DNA from: Candidatus Metaruminococcus caecorum
GTDB taxonomy: Bacteria > Bacillota > Clostridia > Oscillospirales > Ruminococcaceae
Reading direction: 5' to 3'
DNA length: 53,436 nucleotides
Assembly (NCBI GenBank): GCA_904420045.1
Contig: CAJFTY010000039.1
Location: 1-53,436 of the forward strand
The position numbers and the translations under genes are program-made. The notes below the pieces were generated by a model. That model was not told where the DNA came from, did no database searches, and was given only the letters and a program-made list of their open reading frames with translations. Shown piece by piece: positions 8,175-17,052 of this stretch. Position 1 is the first letter of the stretch, and each line of letters opens with the position of its first letter.

Positions 8175-9372
8175 TCGCTGTGTCCCGATCCGTCGGGTGA
8201 TACCGATCCTGTTCTTTCAGCGTCCGGATCAGCGCCAAGGTGGACGCCGCCATCACCCCGAATAACAGCAAAAGGTAAACTGGGAACAGGCGGACGCCCA
8301 CGGCCTGAGCCAGCAGGCCAAATGCCGGAGGCAGCACCATGATTCCCATTGACGCAGCGGCCATCTGAGTGCCCATTACCGACTGAGAAAGCTCTTTTCC
8401 AAAGTTTTGGGGCGTCAGATGAACCAGGTTTGGATACACGGGCCCGTTTCCCAGGCCGATCAGGAACAGCCCCGCCGCCGATAGAACCGCGGGCAGGGGG
8501 AACAAAAGCGATGCAATTGCCACCAATACAATTCCCTGGCCGATCTGGATCAGCCGCCAACTGGAAAGCTTATTCGCCAGCAGCCCGGACAGGAACCGGC
8601 CGCAGGCCATCCCAATATAGTAAAACGTGATGGCCTTTGCGGCGTTCTCCACCGTCATACCACGACCGCTGACCAGAAAGGTGCTCCCCCAGGTCCCGCA
8701 GGTAAACTCCACGGCGCAGGAGCCGATAAACACCAGCCAAACCAGACGGACGGTGGGCATTTTTGCCAGCTCGGACAGCTTAACCGGCTTTGCAGGCGTC
8801 TGCTCCGCCACCGAGGAGACCTTGCGCACCCTGCCCCACAGGGGGAGTGCCAAAAGCGTGATGACGGCGATGGCCAGCTGAATGTAAAACACTGTCCGGT
8901 ACCCTTCCCGCCAGCCGCCTGGGCCGTTCAAAAACAGCGACATCAGATAGGGGCTCAGCGAGACGCCCACCCCGTAAAAACAGTGCAAAAAGTTCATGTG
9001 GGTGGCCCGATAGTGAAGGGCCACGTAGTTGTTGAGAGCTGCATCCACCGCCCCCGCTCCGATGCCCAGAGGCACGGCGAACAGACAAAGCCACAGCAGA
9101 CTGCCCGAAAGCGAATAGCCCAGCAGAGCTCCGGCGGTCAGAGCGGTGCTGACCGCGGTCACAGTTCCCGTACCAAACCGATTGATCGCCCGGGCGCTCA
9201 AAAGGCTGGCGATCACTGTACAGCAGGAGATTAAAAGAGTCACCGCGCTGGCGGCGGAGACAGGCGAGCCAAATTCCGGATAAATGGCAGGCCAGGCCGT
9301 CCCGAATAACGAGTCGGGAATTCCCAGCCCGATAAAAGCGATAAAGATCACAAACAATAACAGCGTTGCCAT
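8170..9372 (-). CDS. Major facilitator superfamily transporter
   Basis: 400 residues starting at the ATG at 9372 (MATLLLFVIFIAFIGLGIPDSLFG), which has AGGAG eight bases upstream; the frame stays open 26 codons further but that stretch is hydrophilic and lacks an RBS. Twelve hydrophobic segments are visible in two halves joined by a charged loop (about residues 185-210, LWGRVRK...TPAKPVKLSELAKMPTVR). The motif GIGAGAVDAALNNYVALHY with MNFLHCFYGVG resembles the sugar/FucP-YbjJ-like MFS group, so import or export of a sugar-like compound is possible. Its neighbours give no further clue to substrate. Confidence 0.88.
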   Translation of the reverse strand: MATLLLFVIFIAFIGLGIPDSLFGTAWPAIYPEFGSPVSAASAVTLLISCCTVIASLLSARAINRFGTGTVTAVSTALTAGALLGYSLSGSLLWLCLFAVPLGIGAGAVDAALNNYVALHYRATHMNFLHCFYGVGVSLSPYLMSLFLNGPGGWREGYRTVFYIQLAIAVITLLALPLWGRVRKVSSVAEQTPAKPVKLSELAKMPTVRLVWLVFIGSCAVEFTCGTWGSTFLVSGRGMTVENAAKAITFYYIGMACGRFLSGLLANKLSSWRLIQIGQGIVLVAIASLLFPLPAVLSAAGLFLIGLGNGPVYPNLVHLTPQNFGKELSQSVMGTQMAAASMGIMVLPPAFGLLAQAVGVRLFPVYLLLLFGVMAASTLALIRTLKEQDRYHPTDRDTAT

Positions 9373-9471
9373 AGAACCTACTCCTGATTGGGCGCTTTGC
9401 GAAGCGCTTTGGTCTTGTTTTGATACGTTCGCCCGAACTCCACCGGACAAACATGCAAATTACTTGTCGTA

Positions 9472-10044
9472 TTATAGCACAGAGGAGTAAGAAGAACAAC
9501 GCTGTGTGTTCGCTTTTATTCGCCAAATGCGCGCTTCTCGCAGCAAAACGTCAATAAGTTCGCGCTTACCTTGGGTATAGCGGTCTCGATTGTTTGGAAA
9601 TTGTGACGCTAACTTTTGCTTACAACGGTCGTATAATTTTGCCTTTTCTGGAAAAGCATTTAAATAATCCCGAAAGTCAAGGTAGTCGTTCCATGCAGGG
9701 CTGTTCCATTTGACAACATGGATGTGATGTGTGCGCGTATTGTTTTCAAAATCCCCCATTACAAAAAGCATCTGCTCCCGCACATCCTGTCCACGAAAAA
9801 CAATACCATGATGCTCCAACTGAACGATATAAGGGGATATATCCTTCAATGAAGCAACTCCTACGGCAATGTCCAGAATCGGTTTTGCATATATACCCAA
9901 AATAGCGGTGCTTCCCACATGCTGAATGTCAAGTGCAGTTGCACCCAAAATTTCACTCAACTGTTTTTTTACGTCTTGTGCACAGTTGTTCCATACCGTT
10001 TGGTGTGGCACTACTTGCACAGTACCTCGTTTTAAACCAAGCAA
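9472..10044 (-). CDS. GrpB family protein (UPF0157 nucleotidyltransferase fold)
   Basis: 190 residues from the TTG at 10044, read MLGLKRGTVQVVPHQTVW, the usual beginning of this family; GGAGG (10053-10057) lies eight bases before it. An upstream ATG at 10059 would include the Shine-Dalgarno in the gene. The core motif is IQHVGSTAILGIYAKPILDIAVGV (about residues 39-62), with the GS and D-x-D-like residues of the nucleotidyltransferase fold, followed by RTHHIHVV and FRDYLNAFPEKAKLYDRCKQKLA. Family function is not settled. The gene is visibly more AT-rich than both neighbours, suggesting recent acquisition. Confidence 0.85.
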   Translation of the reverse strand: MLGLKRGTVQVVPHQTVWNNCAQDVKKQLSEILGATALDIQHVGSTAILGIYAKPILDIAVGVASLKDISPYIVQLEHHGIVFRGQDVREQMLFVMGDFENNTRTHHIHVVKWNSPAWNDYLDFRDYLNAFPEKAKLYDRCKQKLASQFPNNRDRYTQGKRELIDVLLREARIWRIKANTQRCSSYSSVL

Positions 10045-10180
10045 CCAGAATTCCTCCATTTTTTGTACTGTTTTTATATTACAGCGTTTGTCTGCGGTTG
10101 GCAATATATCTTGGATGTGTTTTAATGAATGCAGAAGTATGGTTCTAGTTTTACGCGCAACGAATGAAATATTTTATTGG

Positions 10181-10209
10181 TTGACAAATCCCTTTCGTCA
10201 TGATAAGAT
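10181..10209 (+). promoter_or_regulatory. Promoter of the cold-shock operon
   Basis: TTGACA (10181-10186), a 17-base spacer and TAAGAT (10204-10209). Transcription from here would make a leader of about 120 bases before the cold-shock start codon at 10335. Confidence 0.75.
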
Positions 10210-10240
10210 GAAAAAGTAATAAATAAGGCTCCAAATGATC

Positions 10241-10299
10241 TCACATGTTTTTGTAAGTCATTAGACCGATGATGATTTACAAAAACATGTGATTTTTTT
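10241..10299 (+). promoter_or_regulatory. Terminator-like hairpin in the cold-shock 5' leader
   Basis: A perfect 16 bp AU-rich stem (TCACATGTTTTTGTAA at 10241-10256 and its complement at 10277-10292) with a 20-base loop is followed at once by T7. It lies between the promoter at 10181-10209 and the cold-shock ORF, so transcripts must pass it. It could be an attenuator or temperature-responsive leader, or release a short leader RNA. Confidence 0.7.
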
Positions 10300-10334
10300 A
10301 TGGATTCCTTGTTGCGTAAAGGAGGTTATGCTCA

Positions 10335-10547
10335 ATGAACACCGGTACTGTAAAATGGTTTAATGCAGACAAAGGCTTTGGTTTTATCGCCGACGACAAC
10401 GGCGGGGAGGATGTGTTCGTCCACTTCTCTGCAATCGTTGCGGATGGCTTTAAAACCCTTAACGAAGGCCAGAAGGTTTCTTTCGACACCGAAAGCGACC
10501 CCAAAAACAGCGGCAAGCTCCGCGCCGTCAACGTACAGGCGCTGTAA
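10335..10547 (+). CDS. Cold-shock protein, CspA family
   Basis: 70 residues, a single OB-fold cold-shock domain. RNP1 is KGFGFI (residues 14-19) and RNP2 is VFVHF (about 28-32); the opening [17 protein letters not shown] is canonical. It acts as an RNA/DNA chaperone that melts secondary structure in the cytoplasm. AAAGGAGG precedes the ATG. The next gene, a zinc-ribbon protein, follows after 67 bases with no terminator between, so both are likely cotranscribed. Regulation through the structured leader is probable. Confidence 0.96.
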   Translation: MNTGTVKWFNADKGFGFIADDNGGEDVFVHFSAIVADGFKTLNEGQKVSFDTESDPKNSGKLRAVNVQAL

Positions 10548-10614
10548 CCCGCTTTCATCCGTGTCCCACCCGGGTTCCCTGACGCTGGGAGCCAAGATAA
10601 AATGAGGTATCATC

Positions 10615-10893
10615 ATGTATACAGATAAAACTTTAACTTGTAAAGAGTGCGGTGCTGAATTTGTATTCACCGCCAACGAGCAGGAATTCTACGCGGAAAA
10701 AGGCTTCACCAACGAGCCTCAGCGCTGCAAACCCTGCCGCGACGCCCGCAAAGCTGCCAGAGGCGACCGTTCCACCCGTCAGATGTACGACGCGGTGTGT
10801 GCGTCCTGCGGCAAAACCTGCCAGGTTCCCTTTGAGCCCCGCAACGACCGTCCGGTCTACTGCAGCGAGTGCTTTGAGGCCAACAAGCGGTAA
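10615..10893 (+). CDS. Zinc-ribbon protein with CxxC-x17-CxxC domain
   Basis: 92 residues with four CxxC pairs: C9/C12, C38/C41, C62/C65 and C83/C86. The first two frame a probable zinc-ribbon domain; the last two are separated by exactly 17 residues, matching the CxxC-x17-CxxC family. Two structural zinc sites are expected. The middle is basic (RDARKAARGDRSTRQ), compatible with nucleic-acid binding. Proteins of this kind commonly sit beside cold-shock genes in Clostridia, which supports a role in RNA binding or ribosome-related stress, though none is proven. A terminator follows 16 bases after the stop. Confidence 0.88.
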   Translation: MYTDKTLTCKECGAEFVFTANEQEFYAEKGFTNEPQRCKPCRDARKAARGDRSTRQMYDAVCASCGKTCQVPFEPRNDRPVYCSECFEANKR

Positions 10894-10909
10894 GCTGTTT
10901 TTAAGGCGC

Positions 10910-10946
10910 AAAACCGGTATCTGCTAAAAGCAGATACCGGTTTTTT
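10910..10946 (+). terminator. Intrinsic terminator of the cold-shock operon
   Basis: AAAACCGGTATCTGC, a TAAAA loop and GCAGATACCGGTTTTTT: a 15 bp perfect stem with a T run. Confidence 0.92.
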
Positions 10947-11065
10947 AATTGCCAGGTGCAGACGAGACACGGAAAGCCGCCCTTGCCAGCGATTGTCTCA
11001 CATCCGACGAGGCCCAGACGGCGGGACAATCAGAATCAAATCCGTTATAGGCGTCAAGCGGCAAT

Positions 11066-12142
11066 TTATGCCTTTTCGCCTTTGACAATGGAAATGCTCT
11101 GCAATCCCGATTTCATGGCGAGCTTTCGCAAAAACGGCTGGTACATAAACGGACGCTTGACACACTTGGCAAGCAGCCTCAGCCGCATATCCCGGGTGCG
11201 GCGGCGGTACGTTTTGTGGGCCGTATCCTCGTTTTCGTTGAGGCACATGCTCAGCCACATGCCGCTTTTGATGGCGCTGGAAATTCCCTCTAAGGAGCTG
11301 GGGCTGATAAACCCCGCCGCCTCCCCGATCAGGAACACCCCATCCCCGCCGGTGCAGAAGCTCTTCAGGGAGTGGGGACGCAGCACCTGGCAGGCCTCGG
11401 TTTTGATCGGCTCGCCAAACCGGAAGCCGAAGGCCGCAAGCTTTTGTTTCTGTTTTTCAAAATTCTCCCGGCAGTTTTTAGGAGCAAACGCACCGCCGAA
11501 GATGAAAAAGCTGTCTTTATAAATCGACCAGGAGCAGCTGTCGCTGGTGTCCGGATCAAACACGCAGGAGTAAAACGGATTGCTGTCCCCGCCTGCAAAC
11601 CACTGCTGGATCGCCACATACCGGTGCATCGGACACCCCGGAAAAAACGTGTTGCGCACTATGGAGTTGGCCCCGTCGCCGCCCACCACATAGCGGGCGC
11701 GCAGAGTTTGAACCGCCCCGTTCGCCTGCTGGTACTCGGCCAAAAATCCCCCGTCCGCCCGTTTTAAAGAGCGGCAGTGTCCTTTTATGACCTCCACCGT
11801 ATCGGGAACAAGCTCCAGCAGCCACTGGTCAAACCGGTAGCGGTCCAGATTGATGTACGCCCTAGGATAATACCGTACAATACCGGCTTTCACATCCACG
11901 GTTTTGACCGCGAAAATCTGCGGATCCACCAGCACATCCTTGGGAAGGGTGAGCTCGAACCTCGCCAATGCCTTTTGCGCATCGGGAGCCAGCAGCCCGC
12001 CGCAGGGCTTGGCGTTTTTGGGCGTCTGCCCGTCCAGAACCAGGACGCGGTACCGCCTGCTGTCGATCAACCGGGCAAAGGTGGAAGCAGCCGGCCCGCC
12101 GCCCACCACCAGGATGTCCACCTGTTTGACTCCGTCCATCAC
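11066..12142 (-). CDS. FAD-dependent oxidoreductase, geranylgeranyl reductase family
   Basis: 358 residues. The N-terminal FAD-binding Rossmann motif is DILVVGGGPAASTFARLI (about residues 9-26); PCGGLLAPDAQKAL matches the CGG-type segment of geranylgeranyl reductase-like flavoproteins; YVVGGDGANSIVRN is the second FAD contact (GD motif) and FLIGEAAGFISPSSLEGI the third. Family members reduce isoprenoid double bonds or hydroxylate small molecules; in non-photosynthetic Clostridia the substrate is unknown. No membrane segments are seen. The start could be either of two adjacent ATGs, and the RBS is weak. It is divergent from the endonuclease-helicase gene across a 210-base gap; 10947-11065 downstream contains nothing recognised. 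Confidence 0.85.
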   Translation of the reverse strand: MMDGVKQVDILVVGGGPAASTFARLIDSRRYRVLVLDGQTPKNAKPCGGLLAPDAQKALARFELTLPKDVLVDPQIFAVKTVDVKAGIVRYYPRAYINLDRYRFDQWLLELVPDTVEVIKGHCRSLKRADGGFLAEYQQANGAVQTLRARYVVGGDGANSIVRNTFFPGCPMHRYVAIQQWFAGGDSNPFYSCVFDPDTSDSCSWSIYKDSFFIFGGAFAPKNCRENFEKQKQKLAAFGFRFGEPIKTEACQVLRPHSLKSFCTGGDGVFLIGEAAGFISPSSLEGISSAIKSGMWLSMCLNENEDTAHKTYRRRTRDMRLRLLAKCVKRPFMYQPFLRKLAMKSGLQSISIVKGEKA

Positions 12143-12272
12143 CGAACACTTCCCCTACCTTGTTTTGTGGACAGTATAGCACACCCCCAGGAAAAAGTCG
12201 AGCGGATAGACCCTGTTTGCCTGCATGATTTGGTACAAAAAGGATACAGAAACATCGTTTTTTGTCGGTTTG

Positions 12273-12302
12273 TTGCTCCCATAGGAAATGGTGTGCTATA
12301 AT
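12273..12302 (+). promoter_or_regulatory. Extended -10 promoter for the EndoQ-helicase gene
   Basis: TGCTATAAT (TATAAT at 12297-12302) with a weak TTGCTC about 18 bases upstream. It lies 50 bases before the start codon. Confidence 0.6.
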
Positions 12303-12352
12303 GAGACGAATGCAAAAGCCTGCTACTCTAAAAAAGGATGTGACGCTCCGTT

Positions 12353-15300
12353 ATGATGATCGCAGACCTTCATATACACTCCAAATATTCCCGGGCCACC
12401 AGCCGGGATTTAGACCCGGAACACCTGGATCTTTGGGCCCGCCGCAAGGGCATCGGCCTGATCGGAACCGGGGACTTTACCCACCCCGCCTGGCGGGAAG
12501 AACTCGCCCAAAAGCTTGTCCCCGCCGAGGAAGGGCTGTATGTCCTCAAAGAAGAATACCGGCTAAGCGACCCGGTGCTTCCCTTTCAGGAGGCTCCCCG
12601 GTTCGTGGTCACAGGGGAAATCAGCTCGATCTACAAGCACGGCGGAAAAACCCGTAAGGTGCACAACGTCATCCTGCTGCCGGGGCTCGACAAGGCGGAG
12701 GAGCTCTCCCACAAGCTAGAGGCCATCGGCAACATCCACTCCGATGGGCGGCCCATCCTGGGGCTTAGCAGCCACGACCTTCTGGAAATCACCCTGGAAA
12801 CCTGTCCGGACGCAGTGTTCATCCCCGCCCACATCTGGACGCCTCACTTTTCCCTGTTCGGGGCGTTTTCAGGCTACGACGCCATCGAGGAATGCTTTGA
12901 GGATTTGACGCCCCACATCCGGGCGCTGGAAACCGGGCTTTCCTCCGACCCGCCTATGAACTGGCGGGTCTCTGCCCTAGACCGGTTCACCCTGGTGTCC
13001 AACTCCGACGCCCACTCTCCCGGCAAGCTGGGGCGGGAGGCAAACCTTCTGGACATCCCGCTTTCCTATCCCGCCCTGTCCCGCGCCATCCAGACCGGGG
13101 AAGGCTTTTTAGGCACAATCGAATTTTTTCCCGAAGAGGGCAAATACCACTACGACGGCCACCGCAACTGCGGGCTGTGCTTAAAGCCCTCCGAAGCCAT
13201 GGCGTACGGAGGAAAATGCCCGGTGTGCGGCAAAAAGCTCACCATCGGGGTGGAGCACCGGGTGGAGGAACTGGCCGACCGTCCGGAGGGCTTCGCCCTG
13301 CCCGGCGCTCATCCCTTTCAAAGCCTGGCTCCCCTGCCCGAGGTAATCGCCGCCTCCACAGGCCTGTCCGCCGGGGGAAAAAAGGTGGCCGCCCGGTACG
13401 AATCCATGCTCAAGGAGCTGGGGCCGGAATTTTTCATCCTGCGGGAAGCCCCCTTAGAGGATGTGGGGCAGGTCGCGGGCCCCTGTGTGCAGGAAGGCCT
13501 GCGCCGCCTGCGGGCGGGACAGGTGCTGCGTTCCCCCGGCTACGATGGGGAGTACGGCGCCATCCAGCTGTTGGACAAGACCGAAATTGAGGCGCTGGGG
13601 GGCCAGCAAAGCCTGTTCGGCGTTTGGGCTCCTGCCGCAAAACAGAAAAAGCCCCTGCCAAAGCCCGCCGCAAAATTGGAAGAAACTGCCCAGGAACTGA
13701 GCCCCGCGCTGCCGGAAACTCCCGCCGGGCCGTATTCCGATTTAAACGACCGGCAGAGGGAGGCTGTAACCGCCCAGGGCCGGGTGGTCGCTGTGGTGGC
13801 GGGCCCCGGCACGGGAAAAACCAAGACGCTGATCGCCCGGATTTCCTATCTGATCGGGGAAATGGGGGTCTCCCCCCAAGCGATCACCGCCGTCACCTTC
13901 ACCAACAAGGCCGCCGGAGAATTAAAACAGCGCTTGGAGGCAGGTCTTGGAAAAAAGGCCGTCAAGGGGATCACCGTGGGCACCTTCCACTCCATCTGCC
14001 TGGAACTTCTTCAAAAAGCGAACCCCGGCGGCGTGGGGCTGATCGGTCCATACGAAGCCAGGGAACTGGCGGAGCAGGTCATCGCGGAGCAGGGCTTAAA
14101 GCTTTCTCCCAGACGCTTGCTTCAGGAAATCTCCAAAATCAAAAACACCGGCCGCACCGAATCCGATGGTTTAAGCACGGCGGCCTTTGACCGGTACAAC
14201 CAGCTTTTAAAGGAGCAAAACCACCTGGATTTTGACGATTTGCTGGGCCAAACCCTCTCCCTATTTGAGACCGATCCTCCCAGCCGCCGTCGGTTTACCC
14301 ACCTGCTGGTAGACGAATTCCAGGACAGCAACGACGTCCAGTACCGGCTTCTGCAAGCCTGGGGCGCACAGGGGGAAAGCCTGTTTGTCATCGGCGACCC
14401 CGATCAGTCGATCTACGGGTTCCGTGGCTCCGACGCGGCGTGTTTTGACCGCCTTGCGCAGGACTATCCCCAGATGGACAACATCCGTCTGACGGTCAAC
14501 TATCGCTCCACTCCACAGGTGGTGGGGGCGTCTTTGCCGGTGATCTCCCAAAATCCGGGAGGCAAGCGGGAGCTTTGCGCCCACCGGCCGGACGGCGAGC
14601 TCATCCGGGTGGTGGAAGCCTCAACGCCCTTGTCCGAGGGGATCTATGTGGCCAAACAAATCGGAATCATGGTGGGCGGCGTGGACATGCTGGAGGCGGG
14701 CGAAGCCCTCCCCCGGCGGGAATCTGTCAAGGTCCGGGATTTTTCCGAAATCGCAGTGCTCTGCCGCACTCACCGTCAGCTAGACCGGATTGAATCCTGT
14801 CTGCAAAAAGAGAGCATTCCCTACGTGGTGACCGGACGGGAGGACGATCTGGACGACCCTTTGGTACGAGGAGCGATCTGCTTTTTTCGGCATCTTTTGT
14901 CCCCCTGCGACGGGCTTTCCCTGTCCATTAGTCTAAAGCTTTTGTTTGGCTGTCCCAAAGACCTGGCCAGGGCGGCGGGCGAACAATGCCGGCCGGACAG
15001 CCCCTCTGATCCGGCGTTTTGGGACCGGCTTTTCTCCTTGTACGAGGGGGACGGCCGGCTTGCCCAGTGGCGCGGCCTGGGGCGGGAATTTCTCTCCAAG
15101 GCGCCTAAAGAAAAACCCCGGAAGCTGCTGGAGGCTTTAGGGGCGGCTATGAAGCTCCCCGACACCCCTGCCTGGCGCAAATTGCTGGACGCGGCGGTGT
15201 TTTACAAGGATATGCCCTCCCTGCTGACAGCACTGGATCTCGGGCAGGAAGGCGATCTTATGCGCGCGGCCGGAGCAAAATCCTACGCCGCCGGCGCGGT

Positions 15301-15586
15301 AACGCTCATGACGCTGCACGGCTCCAAGGGGTTGGAGTTCCCCGCGGTGTTTTTGTGCGGCGTCAGCCAGGGGAGCATTCCGCTGGAATCCGCCGCCCAT
15401 CCCGGCGATCCCCAGGAGGAACGGCGGCTGTTCTATGTGGGGATGACCCGCGCCAAGGAGGAACTTTTTTTAATCACCTCCAAACAGCCCTCTCCGTTTT
15501 TACAGGATATCCCTGCTTCCCTCTGCCAATGGGAAACAGCCCTGTCCGGCGCGCCCAAGCCCCAGCAGCTAAGCTTGTTTTCGTGA
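12353..15586 (+). CDS. Endonuclease Q-UvrD helicase fusion protein
   Basis: 1077 residues in two modules. Residues 1 to about 425 match the endonuclease Q family: a PHP metal-binding domain (ADLHIHSKYS at the start, GTGDFTHP, VVTGEISSIYKHG, FIPAHIWTPHFSLFGAFSG, SNSDAHSP) followed by a four-cysteine zinc site (CGLC...CPVC, about residues 273-293). EndoQ cuts DNA 5' of deaminated bases or abasic sites. From about residue 465 onwards is a superfamily 1 helicase: AGPGTGKT (483-490), LLVDEFQDS (651-659), GDPDQSIYGFRGSD, NYRST and VTLMTLHGSKGLEF with YVGMTRAKEEL near the end. Its 2A/2B region is short relative to PcrA. Two clamp-binding-like peptides are present: QQSLF at 418-422, closing the nuclease module, and QLSLF at 1072-1076, the extreme C-terminus. 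Both point to repair coupled to the replication clamp. Monocistronic, bounded by its own promoter and terminator. Confidence 0.9.
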   Translation: MMIADLHIHSKYSRATSRDLDPEHLDLWARRKGIGLIGTGDFTHPAWREELAQKLVPAEEGLYVLKEEYRLSDPVLPFQEAPRFVVTGEISSIYKHGGKTRKVHNVILLPGLDKAEELSHKLEAIGNIHSDGRPILGLSSHDLLEITLETCPDAVFIPAHIWTPHFSLFGAFSGYDAIEECFEDLTPHIRALETGLSSDPPMNWRVSALDRFTLVSNSDAHSPGKLGREANLLDIPLSYPALSRAIQTGEGFLGTIEFFPEEGKYHYDGHRNCGLCLKPSEAMAYGGKCPVCGKKLTIGVEHRVEELADRPEGFALPGAHPFQSLAPLPEVIAASTGLSAGGKKVAARYESMLKELGPEFFILREAPLEDVGQVAGPCVQEGLRRLRAGQVLRSPGYDGEYGAIQLLDKTEIEALGGQQSLFGVWAPAAKQKKPLPKPAAKLEETAQELSPALPETPAGPYSDLNDRQREAVTAQGRVVAVVAGPGTGKTKTLIARISYLIGEMGVSPQAITAVTFTNKAAGELKQRLEAGLGKKAVKGITVGTFHSICLELLQKANPGGVGLIGPYEARELAEQVIAEQGLKLSPRRLLQEISKIKNTGRTESDGLSTAAFDRYNQLLKEQNHLDFDDLLGQTLSLFETDPPSRRRFTHLLVDEFQDSNDVQYRLLQAWGAQGESLFVIGDPDQSIYGFRGSDAACFDRLAQDYPQMDNIRLTVNYRSTPQVVGASLPVISQNPGGKRELCAHRPDGELIRVVEASTPLSEGIYVAKQIGIMVGGVDMLEAGEALPRRESVKVRDFSEIAVLCRTHRQLDRIESCLQKESIPYVVTGREDDLDDPLVRGAICFFRHLLSPCDGLSLSISLKLLFGCPKDLARAAGEQCRPDSPSDPAFWDRLFSLYEGDGRLAQWRGLGREFLSKAPKEKPRKLLEALGAAMKLPDTPAWRKLLDAAVFYKDMPSLLTALDLGQEGDLMRAAGAKSYAAGAVTLMTLHGSKGLEFPAVFLCGVSQGSIPLESAAHPGDPQEERRLFYVGMTRAKEELFLITSKQPSPFLQDIPASLCQWETALSGAPKPQQLSLFS

Positions 15587-15587
15587 G

Positions 15588-15630
15588 AAAAAACACCTCC
15601 GGATTTTTCAATCCGGAGGTGTTTTTTATT
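15588..15630. terminator. Bidirectional terminator between the fusion gene and the biosynthetic operon
   Basis: AAAAAACACCTCCGGATT, a four-base loop and the complementary arm ending in T6. It ends the plus-strand helicase transcript and the long minus-strand biosynthetic operon. Confidence 0.93.
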
Positions 15631-17014
15631 CTTCATCGTCGCCCTTTTCTTTAAAGAGAATCCCTTTTTTGTACAGCACGATGCAGACGATGACGCCCGC
15701 CGCGACCAGTACGCAAATGCCTGTGGTGATGGCGATCAGGGCTATGTTGTTCTTTTTTTGCTGCGCGTTGGGATCAAACACATCGGCCTGCCCGCCGCTG
15801 TTGATTTCAGAGGCCGTCTCGCCGGGCTCCAGCTCGGTTGTTAAGTTGCTGGGCGCAGACGCATAGCCATCTTTTGTCTTGACGGTTCCATCCGCCTGCA
15901 AAGTTCCCACAGGGTCTTCTTTGTAATACGGATTCGCCTCCAAAAGCGCCTGCGCTTCCTTCCGAGCTTCTTCGGTCACCGGTTCTTCCTGGTCAACAAT
16001 GTCCGCTTTTGTGCGGTCGTAGGTCAAATTTACGTTGGAGGAGGTTCCCTTTCCGCCAGTCGTGCTGCTGGCCTGTCCAGTGGTTCCACTGTTTCCGGAA
16101 TTGGGCGCCTGGCTTACGGCAGGCGATGAACTTGTGCCGTCGCCGTTTATGGGAACACCACCTGTATAGTCCGAAGGAGGCATGGTGTTGGTGCTTTTCT
16201 GTGAAAACAGCCAAGGCAAAACGGTGGGATTGTTAAATGCGGAGATCCAAGAAGCTCCATGTTCGGTGGAATCCAGCTCGGTATACCGGATCTTTCCATT
16301 TACCGCCCGCAGCGCATCTACCATCTGACGGCTTTGCGCCACCGGAACCATGGGATCTTTATCCGCGTGGAACACCCAAATGGGGATGTTTTTGATTCTC
16401 GTTGCGGTGGACGGGGCGGTGTATCCGGCAAATGGCAGCGCTGCTGCAATGGTATACGGATATCGGTTCATCACATCCCAGCACGCAGTGGCGCCGGTGG
16501 AATACCCCGTCACATAAATTCGGCTGGGATCCCCGTTGTATTTTTCAATCATCAGGCTGACTAGGTCCATGGCAAGGTCCAGGGGACGGGAAATATCTCC
16601 GTAAAAATTATCCACCCATTGTTCTCCGGACGGACATTGCGGCGCCAGAATGATGCAGGGATACTTTTTGGGATTATCTCCCTTCATTAAAAGCGTGGGG
16701 AAATTCTTTGCACTCTTTAAATGTTTGACATTGTCCGAACCATCCTGTCCATTCCCGTTTAGATGCAGCACAATCGGATATTTTTTCTCTTTATACCCCT
16801 CGGGGACATACAGACGGTACATCATTTTAAATCGGGGGTGCTTGGTGTTGTTGATGATGCTGCGGGACTCAAACAGCAAATCAATGTCCGGGTCCGGTGT
16901 CTCTTCCGCAGATGCAGGCGGCACGAGCTGTGACGCCATGGGCAGCATCATCGCAACCGCCAGGCAAAATCCGGCAATTCGATGAAGAATGGTTTTTCTT
17001 TTGTTTGTCTGCAT
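15626..17014 (-). CDS. Surface-anchored alpha/beta-hydrolase (esterase/depolymerase type)
   Basis: 462 residues. A signal peptide covers about residues 1-36 (ends PPASA). The catalytic domain (about 45-272) has the nucleophile elbow GYSTGA (Ser172), an acid in FHADKDPMVP (Asp218 or Asp220) and a His in STEHGASW (His252), matching secreted feruloyl/PHB-depolymerase-like esterases. A Ser/Thr/Gly-rich linker follows (about 280-330), then a spacer, a C-terminal membrane helix (about 422-448) and a positive KKG...KEKGDDEE tail: type I topology, enzyme outside. AGGAGG precedes the ATG. It lies 38 bases after the BtrH-like gene with no terminator between, so it is the last gene of the biosynthetic operon. 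It could release, trim or inactivate the exported acyl product; substrate is not visible. Confidence 0.85.
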   Translation of the reverse strand: MQTNKRKTILHRIAGFCLAVAMMLPMASQLVPPASAEETPDPDIDLLFESRSIINNTKHPRFKMMYRLYVPEGYKEKKYPIVLHLNGNGQDGSDNVKHLKSAKNFPTLLMKGDNPKKYPCIILAPQCPSGEQWVDNFYGDISRPLDLAMDLVSLMIEKYNGDPSRIYVTGYSTGATACWDVMNRYPYTIAAALPFAGYTAPSTATRIKNIPIWVFHADKDPMVPVAQSRQMVDALRAVNGKIRYTELDSTEHGASWISAFNNPTVLPWLFSQKSTNTMPPSDYTGGVPINGDGTSSSPAVSQAPNSGNSGTTGQASSTTGGKGTSSNVNLTYDRTKADIVDQEEPVTEEARKEAQALLEANPYYKEDPVGTLQADGTVKTKDGYASAPSNLTTELEPGETASEINSGGQADVFDPNAQQKKNNIALIAITTGICVLVAAGVIVCIVLYKKGILFKEKGDDEE

Positions 17015-17052
17015 GTTGTATACCTCCTATACGATACGCTGTTATGTTTGTC

